Source: Lichenicola cladoniae
Lineage (GTDB): Bacteria > Pseudomonadota > Alphaproteobacteria > Acetobacterales > Acetobacteraceae
Assembly (NCBI RefSeq): GCF_013201075.1
Contig: NZ_CP053711.1
Location: forward strand, 1-64,000
DNA length: 64,000 nucleotides
Reading direction: 5' to 3'
The notes under the pieces are model-generated. The model made no database searches. It saw only the letters and a program-made list of their open reading frames with translations, and was not told the origin of the DNA. Made by a program: the position numbers and the translations under genes. Positions 16,725 through 24,548 of this stretch are shown in pieces (the first letter of the stretch is position 1; every line of letters starts with the position of its first letter).

Positions 16725-18262
16725 GCCGTGCCCGCGCAGGGCGCCGAGAGCAGCACGTCATACTCGGCCATCGTCGGCATCGGCCGGTCGTAACGGGCCA
16801 GTTCGCCAACATCGACCGCACAGGGTTGGCCTTTGCGCAGCGCTGCTTCTGTCAGCAGATAACGCACCGCCGCCACGTCACAGGCCCCAAGCGACACCGC
16901 CGCGGTGACCGCGACGCGCAGCTTGTCGTGGCCGAACTCCTGCCCCAGCGCCACGACCGCCACCATGGCGCGGGTGCCATTCTGTTTGCCGTGCCTGGCC
17001 AGCAGCCGCTCCCAGAGTTCGTCGTAGCAGGCGGGCCAGCGACCGGCCGCGCGCCATTGTGCCAGCGGCTTGGAGCCTGCAAAGGCGCCTGGCTTGTGGC
17101 TCAGCACGTCCAGGTAATGCTCAAGGTCCAGCACCTGCTGGCGACGGCTGTGGCAGCGCTCGTGCCGTGCAACCCGGCGGCCGGCGTGCCAGATTTCGAC
17201 GTGCAGCGGATATACGCGTGCTTCCACCCGCGTGCCCGCGCGGAGCGGCACCGAGTAGGCGTTGGTCTTGACCATCACGCAGCCCTGCTTGTCGACCAGA
17301 GGTGTCGTCACGTCCGCTAGATCGAATCCTTCGGGCACACGCGCCAGAAGATGCGGGCGCTCCGCCGCCATGGCGATGCCGACAGGCTCCGTGCGGCCAT
17401 CCAGGATCCGCGCCTCGTCGTGACGGCACCCGGTCAGCAACAGCGCATTCAGGGCGTCCAGGTCGGCAACATGGGGCACCGGGACAAGGTGGTTGCGGCG
17501 GAAGTAGCCGCCCTCTCCCTCGATGCCGCCTTTCTCATGACCCTCGCCGGGCGTGCAGAACTCCGCCTGGAAACGCCAATGCGAACGGAACGCCACGAAC
17601 CGGACCGTCTCCTCCCGCCGGTAGCCCCGCAGGATTTTGCGCACCGCGCTGGCCAGATTGTCGTAACGCAGCAGCCGGAACACGCCGCCGAAATAATCGA
17701 ACGCATGCTCGTGCGCTTCGAGAAACGCCTGTTGCGTCGCATGCAGATACGCCCGGTGGAACGCCGCCCCGCTAGCCATCGAGCGCATCGCGAACACCTG
17801 CACCCTGGTCCGCTCGTCGCCCAGATCGACCCAGGCCTCATACCAATCCACCTGGGCCTCGACGCCCACGGCGTAGCTCTGCGGCACGAACGTCTCGCGC
17901 CGGACCAGGCCCAGGGCCCGTTTGCGGGACCGAACATGGTTGCGCACGGTAGACTCCGCGACAGCCGCGTCCGGAAACTCGGTCAGGATCCGGCGGTAGA
18001 TGCGCCGTGCCGTATGCCGCTGCTTGCGCGGCGCACGTCGATCCTCGTCCAGCACCTGATCGATGAACGCCATGACCAGGCCGAGTTTTGGCTGCGCTCG
18101 CGCCGGGTAGCGATGCGCCGGCGGCACCGCACCGACGATCGCCTGCCGCACCATCCGTCGATGAACCCCGAACTTGGCCGCCACACCGGCAATCGTGCCG
18201 ACGCCAAATTCATGCTCCTGACGCAGCTGCTCGAACAATTCCACTCTGGCTTTCCAATCCAC
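16721..18262 (-). CDS. istA: IstA, IS21 transposase
   Basis: 513 residues. N-terminal HTH ([24 protein letters not shown]), then the DDE integrase core: first Asp in [14 protein letters not shown], second Asp in [14 protein letters not shown], and Glu in [19 protein letters not shown]-terminal beta-barrel part follows ([21 protein letters not shown]). It cuts and joins the IS ends. No interruption is seen. Confidence 0.95.
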   Translation of the reverse strand: MDWKARVELFEQLRQEHEFGVGTIAGVAAKFGVHRRMVRQAIVGAVPPAHRYPARAQPKLGLVMAFIDQVLDEDRRAPRKQRHTARRIYRRILTEFPDAAVAESTVRNHVRSRKRALGLVRRETFVPQSYAVGVEAQVDWYEAWVDLGDERTRVQVFAMRSMASGAAFHRAYLHATQQAFLEAHEHAFDYFGGVFRLLRYDNLASAVRKILRGYRREETVRFVAFRSHWRFQAEFCTPGEGHEKGGIEGEGGYFRRNHLVPVPHVADLDALNALLLTGCRHDEARILDGRTEPVGIAMAAERPHLLARVPEGFDLADVTTPLVDKQGCVMVKTNAYSVPLRAGTRVEARVYPLHVEIWHAGRRVARHERCHSRRQQVLDLEHYLDVLSHKPGAFAGSKPLAQWRAAGRWPACYDELWERLLARHGKQNGTRAMVAVVALGQEFGHDKLRVAVTAAVSLGACDVAAVRYLLTEAALRKGQPCAVDVGELARYDRPMPTMAEYDVLLSAPCAGTA

Positions 18263-18698
18263 TCCGAGCCTCCTGGCAGAACCAGGATGACCGTAGGTTG
18301 AGGGACGGAAGGTGGGCCAAAATCCGTCAGCACTCTGGGCCAGAATTCGCTAGCAGAGCCATTACAACCCGAGTGTCGCCATCTTCCTGGCTTGGAAGGG
18401 TCTAGAAGACATCCTCAGTAAACTACCGAAGTCCAAGGACGAAATATCCACACCGCGCTCAATGGCGCTGGTAAACTTGGCTCAAGAAGCTGGTCTGACG
18501 GAAGAGGAAGTCAGCGCGCTAAGTGAGCTCCAAAAGATGATGTACAGTGCCACGCATGTGAAAGCGGACATCGTCAGCCGAGACGATGCGAAGCGCTTCA
18601 CGTCAATTGCGAATAGGCTCAGGCGTCGATTGCTCGACGAAATCAGTAAGAAAGACTCGTAGCTTGCTTGCAAGCTGCGCAGCCAGCAAGCAGCCCGA

Positions 18699-19124
18699 TC
18701 AGGTAGTCTCCCCTGCCCCGGCACCCACGAGTTCAAGGAATTCCCGTGGTCTGAGGATTCTGATCCCGCGCCATGGATCCATCACCAGCAGGTCGGCATC
18801 GCTGGAGACGATCACATCGGCACCGGCAGCGAGCGCAGCCTCCAGATAGATATCGTCTCCCGGGTCGCGGCACTCACAGACGGTCTCCTCTGGTATGACC
18901 ACGAGCCCAGACATCAACAGCATGCCGAGGATCTCCGTGCGAACCTCCTCGGGAATGGAACGGGCGAACTTTTTCCGAGACAGGACTTCGGAGATTTCTT
19001 CGAACACCGGGAGAGACAAAACGAGTTCGTGGCTCAAGACTGTTACGAGAAGAGCCTGCCGGGGAATGCTGTCGACCTTGAGAGCTGCCCCGATAATGGT
19101 CGACGCGTCGATGACGACGTTCAC
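18699..19124 (-). CDS. PIN-domain toxin of a toxin-antitoxin pair
   Basis: 141 residues. It begins MNVVIDASTIIGAALK with the first PIN Asp. LSLPVFEEISEVLSRKKF carries the Glu, CRDPGDDIYLEAALAAGADVIVSSDADLL the later Asp cluster, and the tail is GIRILRPREFLE. This is the 'putative toxin, PIN family' subgroup rather than VapC proper. PIN toxins cleave tRNA or other RNA. It overlaps the antitoxin gene upstream by 4 bases. Confidence 0.85.
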   Translation of the reverse strand: MNVVIDASTIIGAALKVDSIPRQALLVTVLSHELVLSLPVFEEISEVLSRKKFARSIPEEVRTEILGMLLMSGLVVIPEETVCECRDPGDDIYLEAALAAGADVIVSSDADLLVMDPWRGIRILRPREFLELVGAGAGETT

Positions 19125-19381
19125 ATGCGGCGGGTGCCTCGTTCGGCCTTGTATGAGGCCATCTCGGCGTCAACGTCCTCGTCTGTCAGTCCGGCCGCCC
19201 GAGCTGAGGAGGAAGACTGCTCGATGAGCCTTGCCAGCCGATCCGCACGGTCGCGCCTCGAATGGCTAATGATCTGGTTGACCAGCGCGGCCACGCCAGC
19301 CGCACGCGCGGGGTTGGCGGCGAGGACTCTAGCGGTCTCTTGGGATACAGGTAGCTGAATGGTGGTGGTGAACTCTTTCAC
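19121..19381 (-). CDS. Antitoxin partner of PIN toxin
   Basis: 86 residues from GTG 19379-19381, which follows a GGAGG at good spacing (CTGGAGGCCGAC then GTG); the longer frame to 19456 has no such site. Sequence VKEFTTTIQLPVSQETARVLAANPARAAGVAALVNQIISHSRR suggests an N-terminal RHH-like DNA-binding part. The acidic tail AAGLTDEDVDAEMASYKAERG is typical of toxin-wrapping regions. Order antitoxin-toxin with a 4-base overlap is standard. Confidence 0.75.
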   Translation of the reverse strand: MKEFTTTIQLPVSQETARVLAANPARAAGVAALVNQIISHSRRDRADRLARLIEQSSSSARAAGLTDEDVDAEMASYKAERGTRRM

Positions 19382-19510
19382 GTCGGCCTCCAGAGGACAC
19401 TGTAGAGAGATGGTGTTCCTCAAACCACAAAGAAGTAGGCTGTCCTCTCCCGGCAACTTGCCATCAAGCTCGATTGCTGGCTGGCAAGCTGGCTTGCCGC
19501 ACAGCCGCGC

Positions 19511-19984
19511 TCACCGCTTGATGAGAACGACGACGGTAAGCGCCATCACGAGGATAGTTAGGTATCCGAGCCGGGAGGGGATCATCTTTAAGACCAGGGC
19601 ATCAGCTACGAGCGGCGATGTCACCGCGATGGGATCTGGAACGGGTGTGTCCGCCGGGAGATCGTCGACGGGTTCTTTATCGTGTTGCCCTAACCAGAAG
19701 GTACGCTCCTTCATTCGGAAAACTGAAACGTAACCAGTGCTAGGCCCGATCTGCCAACCATTCTCATTCAATGGCGGCAAAAAGACTGGCTCATCTTCAG
19801 GGCCGTGTGGTCGATCTCGGTCGGGTAAGAACGCCCACTCTAGTCGAAACCGAAGCTCCAAACGGTCAAGAAGTCCTGCCGCAGCGGATGCTGCAATCTC
19901 CGAGATCACAGATTCCGGGATATAGACAAAAACTGTTAAGACCCATGAGGAGTGTTCCGTCGCCACATTATGTTCATAGGCCAC
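19511..19984 (-). CDS. Unknown tail-anchored protein B1 (paralogue of 20511-20998)
   Basis: 157 residues from GTG 19982-19984, a start aligned with the ATG of its paralogue. Core TVFVYIPESVISEIAASAAAGLLDRLELRFRLEWAFLPDRDRPHG is matched closely in B2. It ends in one hydrophobic segment (GYLTILVMALTVVVLIKR), so it should be anchored by its C-terminus. It begins inside gene A1 in the -1 frame, without an obvious ribosome-binding site. That leaves either internal initiation or a -1 frameshift joining A1 to B1. No family recognised. Confidence 0.55.
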   Translation of the reverse strand: MAYEHNVATEHSSWVLTVFVYIPESVISEIAASAAAGLLDRLELRFRLEWAFLPDRDRPHGPEDEPVFLPPLNENGWQIGPSTGYVSVFRMKERTFWLGQHDKEPVDDLPADTPVPDPIAVTSPLVADALVLKMIPSRLGYLTILVMALTVVVLIKR

Positions 19985-20331
19985 GAGCTGCGGAGCTTGG
20001 AGGCCCACTCGTCGTCTGCAATGCCGTCTTCTTTGATTGGGTAGAAGACGACATCTACCGCATCGGTCAGGGTTTCAGGCTCTCCGAGAATCCCGAACTC
20101 TGATCGATCTCCCTGTATCCGTCCGACACCCAAAAGCGCCGGTCCGCCGCCCTTCGGCCTGATGTCGCCGTCCAGGAAGCCAAGACTTGTGTAGTTCCGG
20201 CGGGGCGTTAGTTGCTCCAGAACGATGTTAATCGGACAACCTGGTAAGCCTGACGCAACTGCGCCCTCGGCGACGGCATAGACCTGACCATTGACCTCGA
20301 TTTTGCCGTCCGGCCGTTTAACAATGCTCAC
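19936..20331 (-). CDS. Unknown protein A1 (paralogue of 20701-21345)
   Basis: 131 residues from GTG 20329-20331 (GGGGG upstream). It starts MSIVKRPDGKIEVNGQVYAVAEGA, nearly identical to A2. GVGRIQGDRSEFGILGEPETLTDAVDVVFYPIKED is also shared with A2. It looks like a small beta-rich soluble protein. The last ~16 codons overlap B1 in another frame. Together with B1 it makes a unit that occurs twice in tandem here, separated by the interspersed repeats. No function recognised. Confidence 0.55.
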   Translation of the reverse strand: MSIVKRPDGKIEVNGQVYAVAEGAVASGLPGCPINIVLEQLTPRRNYTSLGFLDGDIRPKGGGPALLGVGRIQGDRSEFGILGEPETLTDAVDVVFYPIKEDGIADDEWASKLRSSWPMNIMWRRNTPHGS

Positions 20332-20510
20332 GGCTGTCCCCCCTGCTGTTCAGATTGCTGGCTGGCCAGCTTGCTGCCAGGACGAATTCTATGTCGGGCA
20401 GACGTCTGCCCTCGGTCTGGCACGGAAGTGTCAGATCGACAGCCCGCAGCACGGTCGGCCAACTGAGCGGAAAGCTTGCCGGCAAGCTGGCTGTCTGGCA
20501 ATCCACAGCC

Positions 20511-20998
20511 TCAGCGTTTAGTGAAAACGACGATAATCAGGGCCAGCATCAGGACGATCAGTAATCCAGCCGGGATGCGATCATCTTCAGGGCTGAGCCA
20601 TCGCCTACGGGCGGCGACACGGCGAGCACGTTGGCTTGAACCGGTATCGGTGCCGGAAGGTCTTCATCAAACTCGCCGCCGTCGTCCTCTCCGTCCTTCT
20701 TCAGTGAGACGCGTCGCTCCCGAACCCAGAGAACGGAGATGTAACCAAGGTTTGGACCGGGCTGCCTGCCGTTCTTGTCGATTGGAGGCAGAAAGGCGGG
20801 CTCATCTTCAAACCCGTTAGGTCGCTCGCGGTCCGGCAAGAACGCGCGCTCGAGACGGATATCGAACACCATTCGTTCGACGAGCCCCGCCGCGGCAGAT
20901 GCCGAGATCTCGAGCAGTAGTGGCTCAGGGACATGAATCGCGACCTCGAACTGACGGCCATCAGGGGGTCCTGGCTCCAGATCACGTTCAAGGGCCAT
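20511..20998 (-). pseudogene. Unknown protein B2, C-terminal anchor frameshifted
   Basis: From ATG 20996-20998 (MALERDLEPGPPDGRQFEVAIHVPE) the frame runs to a stop at 20558 after KMIASRLDY. In B1 the same place continues into a membrane helix. In B2 that helix (LLIVLMLALIIVVFTKR, stop 20511-20513) is present but one frame off, near 20575. So B2 has lost its membrane anchor by a single-base indel, or the base call is wrong. The body EISASAAAGLVERMVFDIRLERAFLPDRERPNG is clearly homologous to B1. Confidence 0.6.
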
Positions 20999-21345
20999 GA
21001 AATACGCGTTGTTTTGGACCAATCGCTGTCGCTGAGGTCGTCTTCCCGGATTGGATAGAAGGTGATTTTTAGGGTGTCTGTTAGGGTCGCTAGCGCGCCC
21101 AGGACGCCGAGTTTCGTGCGGTAACCCTGGATCCGGCCTACGCCCCGAAGAGTCGGACCGCCTTGCGGCCACATGTCACCTGTTTTATCGGCTCCATATG
21201 TCGCGAAGCTTCGGTGCAGCGAGATCTCATCCATGGCTATGGTCATCGACCAGCCAGGAAGGCCGAACAAAGCCGCACCCTCGGCGACGGCATAGACCTG
21301 GCCATCGACTTCAATCTTGCCGTCAGGCCGTTCAACAATGCTCAC
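20701..21345 (-). CDS. Unknown protein A2 (paralogue of A1), 3' end uncertain
   Basis: Starts at GTG 21343-21345 after GAGGGACA: MSIVERPDGKIEVDGQVYAVAEGA. Homology to A1 continues to about residue 130 (TFYPIREDDLSDSDW, SWPLNVIW). Beyond that the frame stays open by chance across B2, giving 214 codons in total; the last ~80 look like a shadow of B2 rather than real protein. As in the first copy, B2 begins inside the end of A2 in the -1 frame at the equivalent position. Confidence 0.5.
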   Translation of the reverse strand: MSIVERPDGKIEVDGQVYAVAEGAALFGLPGWSMTIAMDEISLHRSFATYGADKTGDMWPQGGPTLRGVGRIQGYRTKLGVLGALATLTDTLKITFYPIREDDLSDSDWSKTTRISWPLNVIWSQDPLMAVSSRSRFMSLSHYCSRSRHLPRRGSSNEWCSISVSSARSCRTASDLTGLKMSPPFCLQSTRTAGSPVQTLVTSPFSGFGSDASH

Positions 21346-21417
21346 AGATGTCCCTCAGGCTATCCGGATTGCTGGCTGGGCAGCTTGCTGGAAAACTTCG
21401 TTGCCGGACGGCTTCGT

Positions 21418-21741
21418 TCAGAAGCCGCGTTCCTCGAGGTAGGCGAGGATCGCTTCGTCGACAAGGACCTGCTTTTCCAGGCGTAGCCGGAATGCTGCTT
21501 CCCGTAGGCGTTCATGCGTGGAGACAGGCAGCCGCACGGTGAGCGCGAGGCGCGGTTCCTCGACCGGCGGCGGGGCCTGAGCCGGAACGGGACGCCGAGG
21601 AACAGGCGCTGGTTCCACAGGCGGCGCGTCATCGGCAACGTGGGCAGCCGCCGGGGGAGGGGGCTCGGTAGCCGGGGCCGCCGAGCCTTTTGGGACGCCG
21701 AGTAGCTGGGCAGACAATGGGGCTGCGGGGACTTTAGCCAC
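21418..21741 (-). CDS. RHH-type partner of second ParA (ParG/ParB-like)
   Basis: 107 residues: a long Pro/Ala-rich flexible N-terminus (residues 1-60), then LALTVRLPVSTHERLREAAFRLRLEKQVLVDEAILAYLEERGF, a ribbon-helix-helix domain. The layout (mobile tail plus RHH) resembles the small centromere-binding proteins of type Ib partition systems. It directly follows parA2, overlapping it by 8 bases. It probably binds a nearby centromere, for which the interspersed repeats are candidates. Confidence 0.7.
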   Translation of the reverse strand: MAKVPAAPLSAQLLGVPKGSAAPATEPPPPAAAHVADDAPPVEPAPVPRRPVPAQAPPPVEEPRLALTVRLPVSTHERLREAAFRLRLEKQVLVDEAILAYLEERGF

Positions 21742-22363
21742 GGGTGCCTCCAGTCAGTCGGTCAATAAGGTAGGTCCAGAGAACCCGAACCTCGGCCGCA
21801 CTTTTCGACGAAGGATCTAGTTCTCCGGCCGTCCTGCCGTCGGTCATCGACGTTGCGAAATCGACCCGGGACGCAAGCATCGAGGGAGCGACGGTTCCGT
21901 GCTGGGACAAAGCAATCGCAGCTTCTCCGGTGATCTTGGCGCGGGCAGTGACCTGGTTGATCACGAACACCATCGGCTTTCCGGATTGCCGGACCAGATC
22001 GACGGTGCTCCCGACTGCTCGGAGGTCGTTTGGAGATGGACGTACGGGAACGACGACGAGGTCAGCATGGGCGATGACGCTACTGATCGTCTCGGTGACG
22101 GCTGGCGGGGTGTCGATCAGAAGTAGTGCGAACCCGGCCTTCCGGCATGCCTTCACTGTCGCGCTCAGGCCCTTGGAGACATCCACGAACACCGGAGCTT
22201 CTGCGGCGCGGGCGTTAAACCAACCAGCGAGGCCGCCCTGAGGATCTACGTCCGCAATGGCGACGCGGCCGATTCCAGCTCGCTCGGCCTCCACGGCAAG
22301 GTGGGCTGTCAGGGTCGTTTTGCCGACACCGCCTTTTCGAGAAGCTAGTGCGATGACATGCAT
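21734..22363 (-). CDS. parA: Second ParA-family partition ATPase
   Basis: 209 residues from ATG 22361-22363, preceded by GGGAG at 7 nt; the longer frame to 22384 is unnecessary. MHVIALASRKGGVGKTTLTAHLAVEAE is the deviant Walker A, VAIADVDPQGGLAGW the A' and LLLIDTPPAVTETISSVI the Walker B. Short ParA/ParF class (about 210 residues) without an HTH. With the RHH gene it forms a complete minimal partition locus, distinct from the parAB operon at 12-13.5 kb. Two partition systems suggest a fused or composite replicon. Confidence 0.88.
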   Translation of the reverse strand: MHVIALASRKGGVGKTTLTAHLAVEAERAGIGRVAIADVDPQGGLAGWFNARAAEAPVFVDVSKGLSATVKACRKAGFALLLIDTPPAVTETISSVIAHADLVVVPVRPSPNDLRAVGSTVDLVRQSGKPMVFVINQVTARAKITGEAAIALSQHGTVAPSMLASRVDFATSMTDGRTAGELDPSSKSAAEVRVLWTYLIDRLTGGTRG

Positions 22364-22567
22364 ACTGGTCTCCCGGCCCGCCATCAGGCGGACTTTATGT
22401 GCATACGATCGTCAGGATGGATGGTCAACGGAACGGCCAAACGGTCCGCCTTCTGCCCTGCTTGCTGGCAAGCCAGACAGCCAGCAAGTCAAAGATGACC
22501 CGTCAGTGGCCCCTACTTGTCATGAGAACATATAAGACGTTGACCAGAAGAAATTCGGCGCCGTCAC

Positions 22568-23776
22568 CTACAGGATCCCCTGCATGGGATGGGTCTCAAA
22601 TGGGTCACCCATCTCGAGATACTCGTCCAGCACGGCATAGCTCTTGTGCCGGCCGTGCTGCTTGAGCCGGGTCGGATGCACGCCACGCTCCATGCCTTCG
22701 GTGAGGGCGCCGCGCTTCAGGCTGTGACCGCCGAGGACACCGGGACCAAAGCCGACCGCCTCGGAGCGCGCCTGAATGATCCGGGCCACCGTACGGGGAT
22801 CAATGGCCTGGCTGCCCAGGATCTGGCTGCGGGCTGAGGTCTGGTCGTGACCGCCGCCGGCCGGCGGCTGCCACACCCTCCGGAACACCGCTCCCTCGCG
22901 GATCCCGGCTACCTCCAGCCAGCGATACAGCGCCTTCACCGGACAGAAGGCCATCGTGCCGGCAGGGATAGCGATGGTTACAATGGCGCCGGTCCGTGCC
23001 CCTTTGGAGCGTGGCAGGGTCAGCTGCAGGCCGCCGGCACGGGGCTCAAGGTGCTCGACGCGAATGGCGGCGAGCTCGGAGCGGCGCAGGGCGCCGGCGA
23101 AGCCGATCAGCAGCAGCGCCCGGTCGCGCAGCCCGACCAGGTCGTCGCCGATCGGCTCGAGGATGCGAGTAAGGACGGCGAGGGTAGCGGCGGCCTTCTT
23201 GCGGGGATGCTCGCCGGCGAGACCGGCAGCACGACGGATGCCGGCGATGGTCTCGGTGACCCGCGCGTGCTGGGTCGGCAGGGCGACACCGGCCAGGTGG
23301 TGCAGGTAGCGGATGGCGGCGCTGCGCAGCTGGATGGTGGTGACCGAGCAGCCGCGGCCGCGCTCGTACGCCAGGAAGGCGACGATGTCCTCCGGCTGCG
23401 CCGGCAGCGCCTTGAGGTAGTGGATGTCGCACCAGTCGCACCAGGCGCGGACGCCGGCGCGGTAGGCGCGCCGGGTGTTCTCGGCCTTGGCCTGGCGGGC
23501 GTAGGCGTCGGCGGCGCGGCGGGCGGTGGCGAGGGTGCCGTCATGCAGTGGCACCACCGCGTCGGCGGCGTCATCGAACCAGGCGCGGATCAGCGCCGGC
23601 GGGTGGTTGAGCGGTGCCGGCCGCAGCACGATCGTCGTCTCGAGGTCGGGGTCAGGCGCCTGCAGGAGCCAGGTTTCGCCGTCGTCGATCGGCTGGGTCA
23701 GGGTGCGGCTCCCGTGGCGCTGTTTCGGGCATTGATCGGCCGATCCTACTCGGTTCCGTATGCCCGACAAGCACAC
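22568..23776 (-). CDS. Tyrosine recombinase/integrase
   Basis: 402 residues from a GTG at 23774-23776 that lies within a large inverted repeat. The core-binding domain spans about residues 80-175 (AENTRRAYRAGVRAWCDWCD; DIVAFLAYERGRGCSVTTIQLRSAAI). The catalytic domain has Arg I in FAGALRRSELAAIRVEHLE, box II as GGHSLKRGALTEG (Lys-Arg in place of the usual Arg pair), then KQHGRHKSYAVLDEYLEMGD with the nucleophile Tyr. Probably active. Divergently transcribed from the operon at 24.1-28.3 kb, which itself contains an inactivated integrase-like gene. The true start may lie a little downstream. Confidence 0.88.
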   Translation of the reverse strand: MCLSGIRNRVGSADQCPKQRHGSRTLTQPIDDGETWLLQAPDPDLETTIVLRPAPLNHPPALIRAWFDDAADAVVPLHDGTLATARRAADAYARQAKAENTRRAYRAGVRAWCDWCDIHYLKALPAQPEDIVAFLAYERGRGCSVTTIQLRSAAIRYLHHLAGVALPTQHARVTETIAGIRRAAGLAGEHPRKKAAATLAVLTRILEPIGDDLVGLRDRALLLIGFAGALRRSELAAIRVEHLEPRAGGLQLTLPRSKGARTGAIVTIAIPAGTMAFCPVKALYRWLEVAGIREGAVFRRVWQPPAGGGHDQTSARSQILGSQAIDPRTVARIIQARSEAVGFGPGVLGGHSLKRGALTEGMERGVHPTRLKQHGRHKSYAVLDEYLEMGDPFETHPMQGIL

Positions 23777-23788
23777 TTATCGGGCATA
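23759..23788. promoter_or_regulatory. 13-bp inverted repeat at the recombinase start
   Basis: TATGCCCGACAAG, 4-bp spacer CACA, CTTATCGGGCATA: 12 of 13 pairs match. It covers the assumed recombinase start codon. The shape (two 13-bp arms, short centre) is like a tyrosine-recombinase core site, and equally like an autoregulatory operator. Confidence 0.6.
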
Positions 23789-23833
23789 GGGAGATTGGGG
23801 TGTTGAAGGGTCGATGGGCGCCTAAGCTGTAAA

Positions 23834-23882
23834 ATAGCATGCTATATCAGTAACTTAAGTTAGTCCTACAGGTCGTGACCTG
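23834..23882. promoter_or_regulatory. Three consecutive perfect palindromes between divergent genes
   Basis: ATAGCATGCTAT (23834-23845), TAACTTAAGTTA (23851-23862) and CAGGTCGTGACCTG (23869-23882), each perfect and spaced about 17-18 bp apart centre to centre. They lie in an AT-richer part of the 316-base gap between the recombinase (leftward) and the Rmf-like gene (rightward). The rest of the gap shows no gene. Confidence 0.65.
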
Positions 23883-24092
23883 CGACGTAAACCGGAAAAG
23901 CACCCTTAAGCTTGCGAACGGACGACTAAGGCAGGATGATCCGCGTCGTCACGCCGCTGCGTCGATGCGCCGGCTGCACGGGAGAGGGAGCTCAATGATC
24001 GCCAGCCCGCATTGGCTTTGGGTTGCCAGGACCTGCACCGGTTTCCCGCACAGGCTCGGCGGCGCGGACGGCGGCGCGCCAGGACGAAAATC

Positions 24093-24548
24093 ATGTCGAT
24101 GAGCCGGCCGCCATTGCCGCGGCAGCAGGCCGACGCCATCCGACATGCGGGCCAGCGCGCCTGTCGTGCCGGGCTGCCGGAGACGGTGAACCCGTATAAC
24201 CAGTGCCTGGCTGCCAAAGCCTGGACGCTGTGGCGTAAGGGCTGGCACCTCGGCGCTGAGGAGCGTGTCGACGCGGCGATGGAGGTGATCGCGCTGTGTG
24301 ACGACTGCGCAGCCGCGGTCGAAAGCGAAAGGGATCCGCTGGACCGTCCCGGCCTGCTCGGCATCATCAAGGGATGTTGGCCGGCACATGACCGCTCCTG
24401 GGCGATGACGAGGACGGCGATGTCGACGATATGCCGGATGACCTGGACGATGACATCGACCTGCTCCTGTCGCAGGAGCCCTGCGCCGGCTGTGGCGATC
24501 CACAACCCGGGCCACGCTGGCACGCGCTTGCCGTCCGCCGTGCTTTGA
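24093..24548 (+). CDS. Rmf/CrpP-like small protein
   Basis: Starts MSMSRPPLPRQQADAIRHAGQRACRAGLPETVNPYN. The pattern A..G..A...G......NPY....AAKAWTLWRKGW at residues ~12-50 matches the ribosome-modulation-factor/CrpP fold (Gly-rich helix, NPY, Trp-x2-Gly-Trp). Rmf dimerises ribosomes; CrpP-type proteins have been linked to quinolone modification; neither role can be assigned. A further helix (EERVDAAMEVIALCDDCAAAVESE) follows. The last ~40 codons overlap the DnaB-like gene in another frame and have unnatural composition, so the true end may be earlier or frameshifted. First gene of the operon. Confidence 0.6.
   Translation: MSMSRPPLPRQQADAIRHAGQRACRAGLPETVNPYNQCLAAKAWTLWRKGWHLGAEERVDAAMEVIALCDDCAAAVESERDPLDRPGLLGIIKGCWPAHDRSWAMTRTAMSTICRMTWTMTSTCSCRRSPAPAVAIHNPGHAGTRLPSAVL

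Larger units (their letters stand above)
15835..18361 (-). mobile_element. Complete IS21-family element with 5-bp target duplication
   Basis: 2527 bp, ends TGGCTGTGACAACGAATTTT (left) and its imperfect inverse TGGCTCTGCTAGCGAATTCT (right, read inward), each with a second internal TTYTGGCCCAC repeat. TTACA occurs directly outside both ends (15830-15834, 18362-18366), a 5-bp duplication within the range known for IS21. It contains istA and istB overlapping by 4 bases. Both genes are intact, so the element should be mobile. Confidence 0.92.
15582..18662 (+). pseudogene. Hypothetical protein interrupted by IS21 element
   Basis: Left part 15582-15834 (MAPRGRRRPVPSQTAAQ... HAPTLGDSY) and right part 18367-18662 (NPSVAIFLAWKGLEDILSKLPKSK... 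RLRRRLLDEISKKDS). If the IS21 copy and one TTACA duplication are removed, the two join in one frame without a stop, restoring about 182 residues. This supports both the IS borders and a real ancestral gene. The product is helical, ends in a basic tail, and has no family I recognise. The right part may still be translated from the ATG at 18462 (66 residues). The true start is uncertain; the first ATG of the frame is assumed. Confidence 0.65.
18661..22490. repeat. Family of six interspersed TTGCTGGCTG-type repeats between genes
   Basis: Related 25-35 bp elements combining TTGCTGGCTG with GCTTGC/GCAAGC half-palindromes lie at about 18661-18692, 19472-19500, 20353-20380, 20474-20503, 21366-21400 and 22460-22490. 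Examples are GATTGCTGGCTGGCAAGCTG (19472) and GATTGCTGGCTGGCCAGCTT (20353). All six fall in gaps between genes of the block from the PIN toxin to the second parA, in both orientations, and none in the neighbouring blocks. Possible roles are a centromere-like site for ParA/RHH, an intergenic hairpin, or a shared operator. Confidence 0.6.

Noticed and set aside
16448-18301. Long plus-strand frames over IS21
   Set aside because: Antisense to istA and istB, whose motifs and overlap are unambiguous.
20990-21040. Canonical -1 slippery heptamer at the A/B overlap
   Set aside because: No X-XXY-YYZ motif in the A reading frame is seen near the overlap in either copy, so classical -1 frameshifting is not supported by a motif, although the architecture is conserved.
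22847-23806. 319-codon open frame on the plus strand
   Set aside because: Lies antisense over the tyrosine recombinase. Its composition (Gly, Ala, Gln, Val-rich, no domain) is that of a GC-rich shadow frame.
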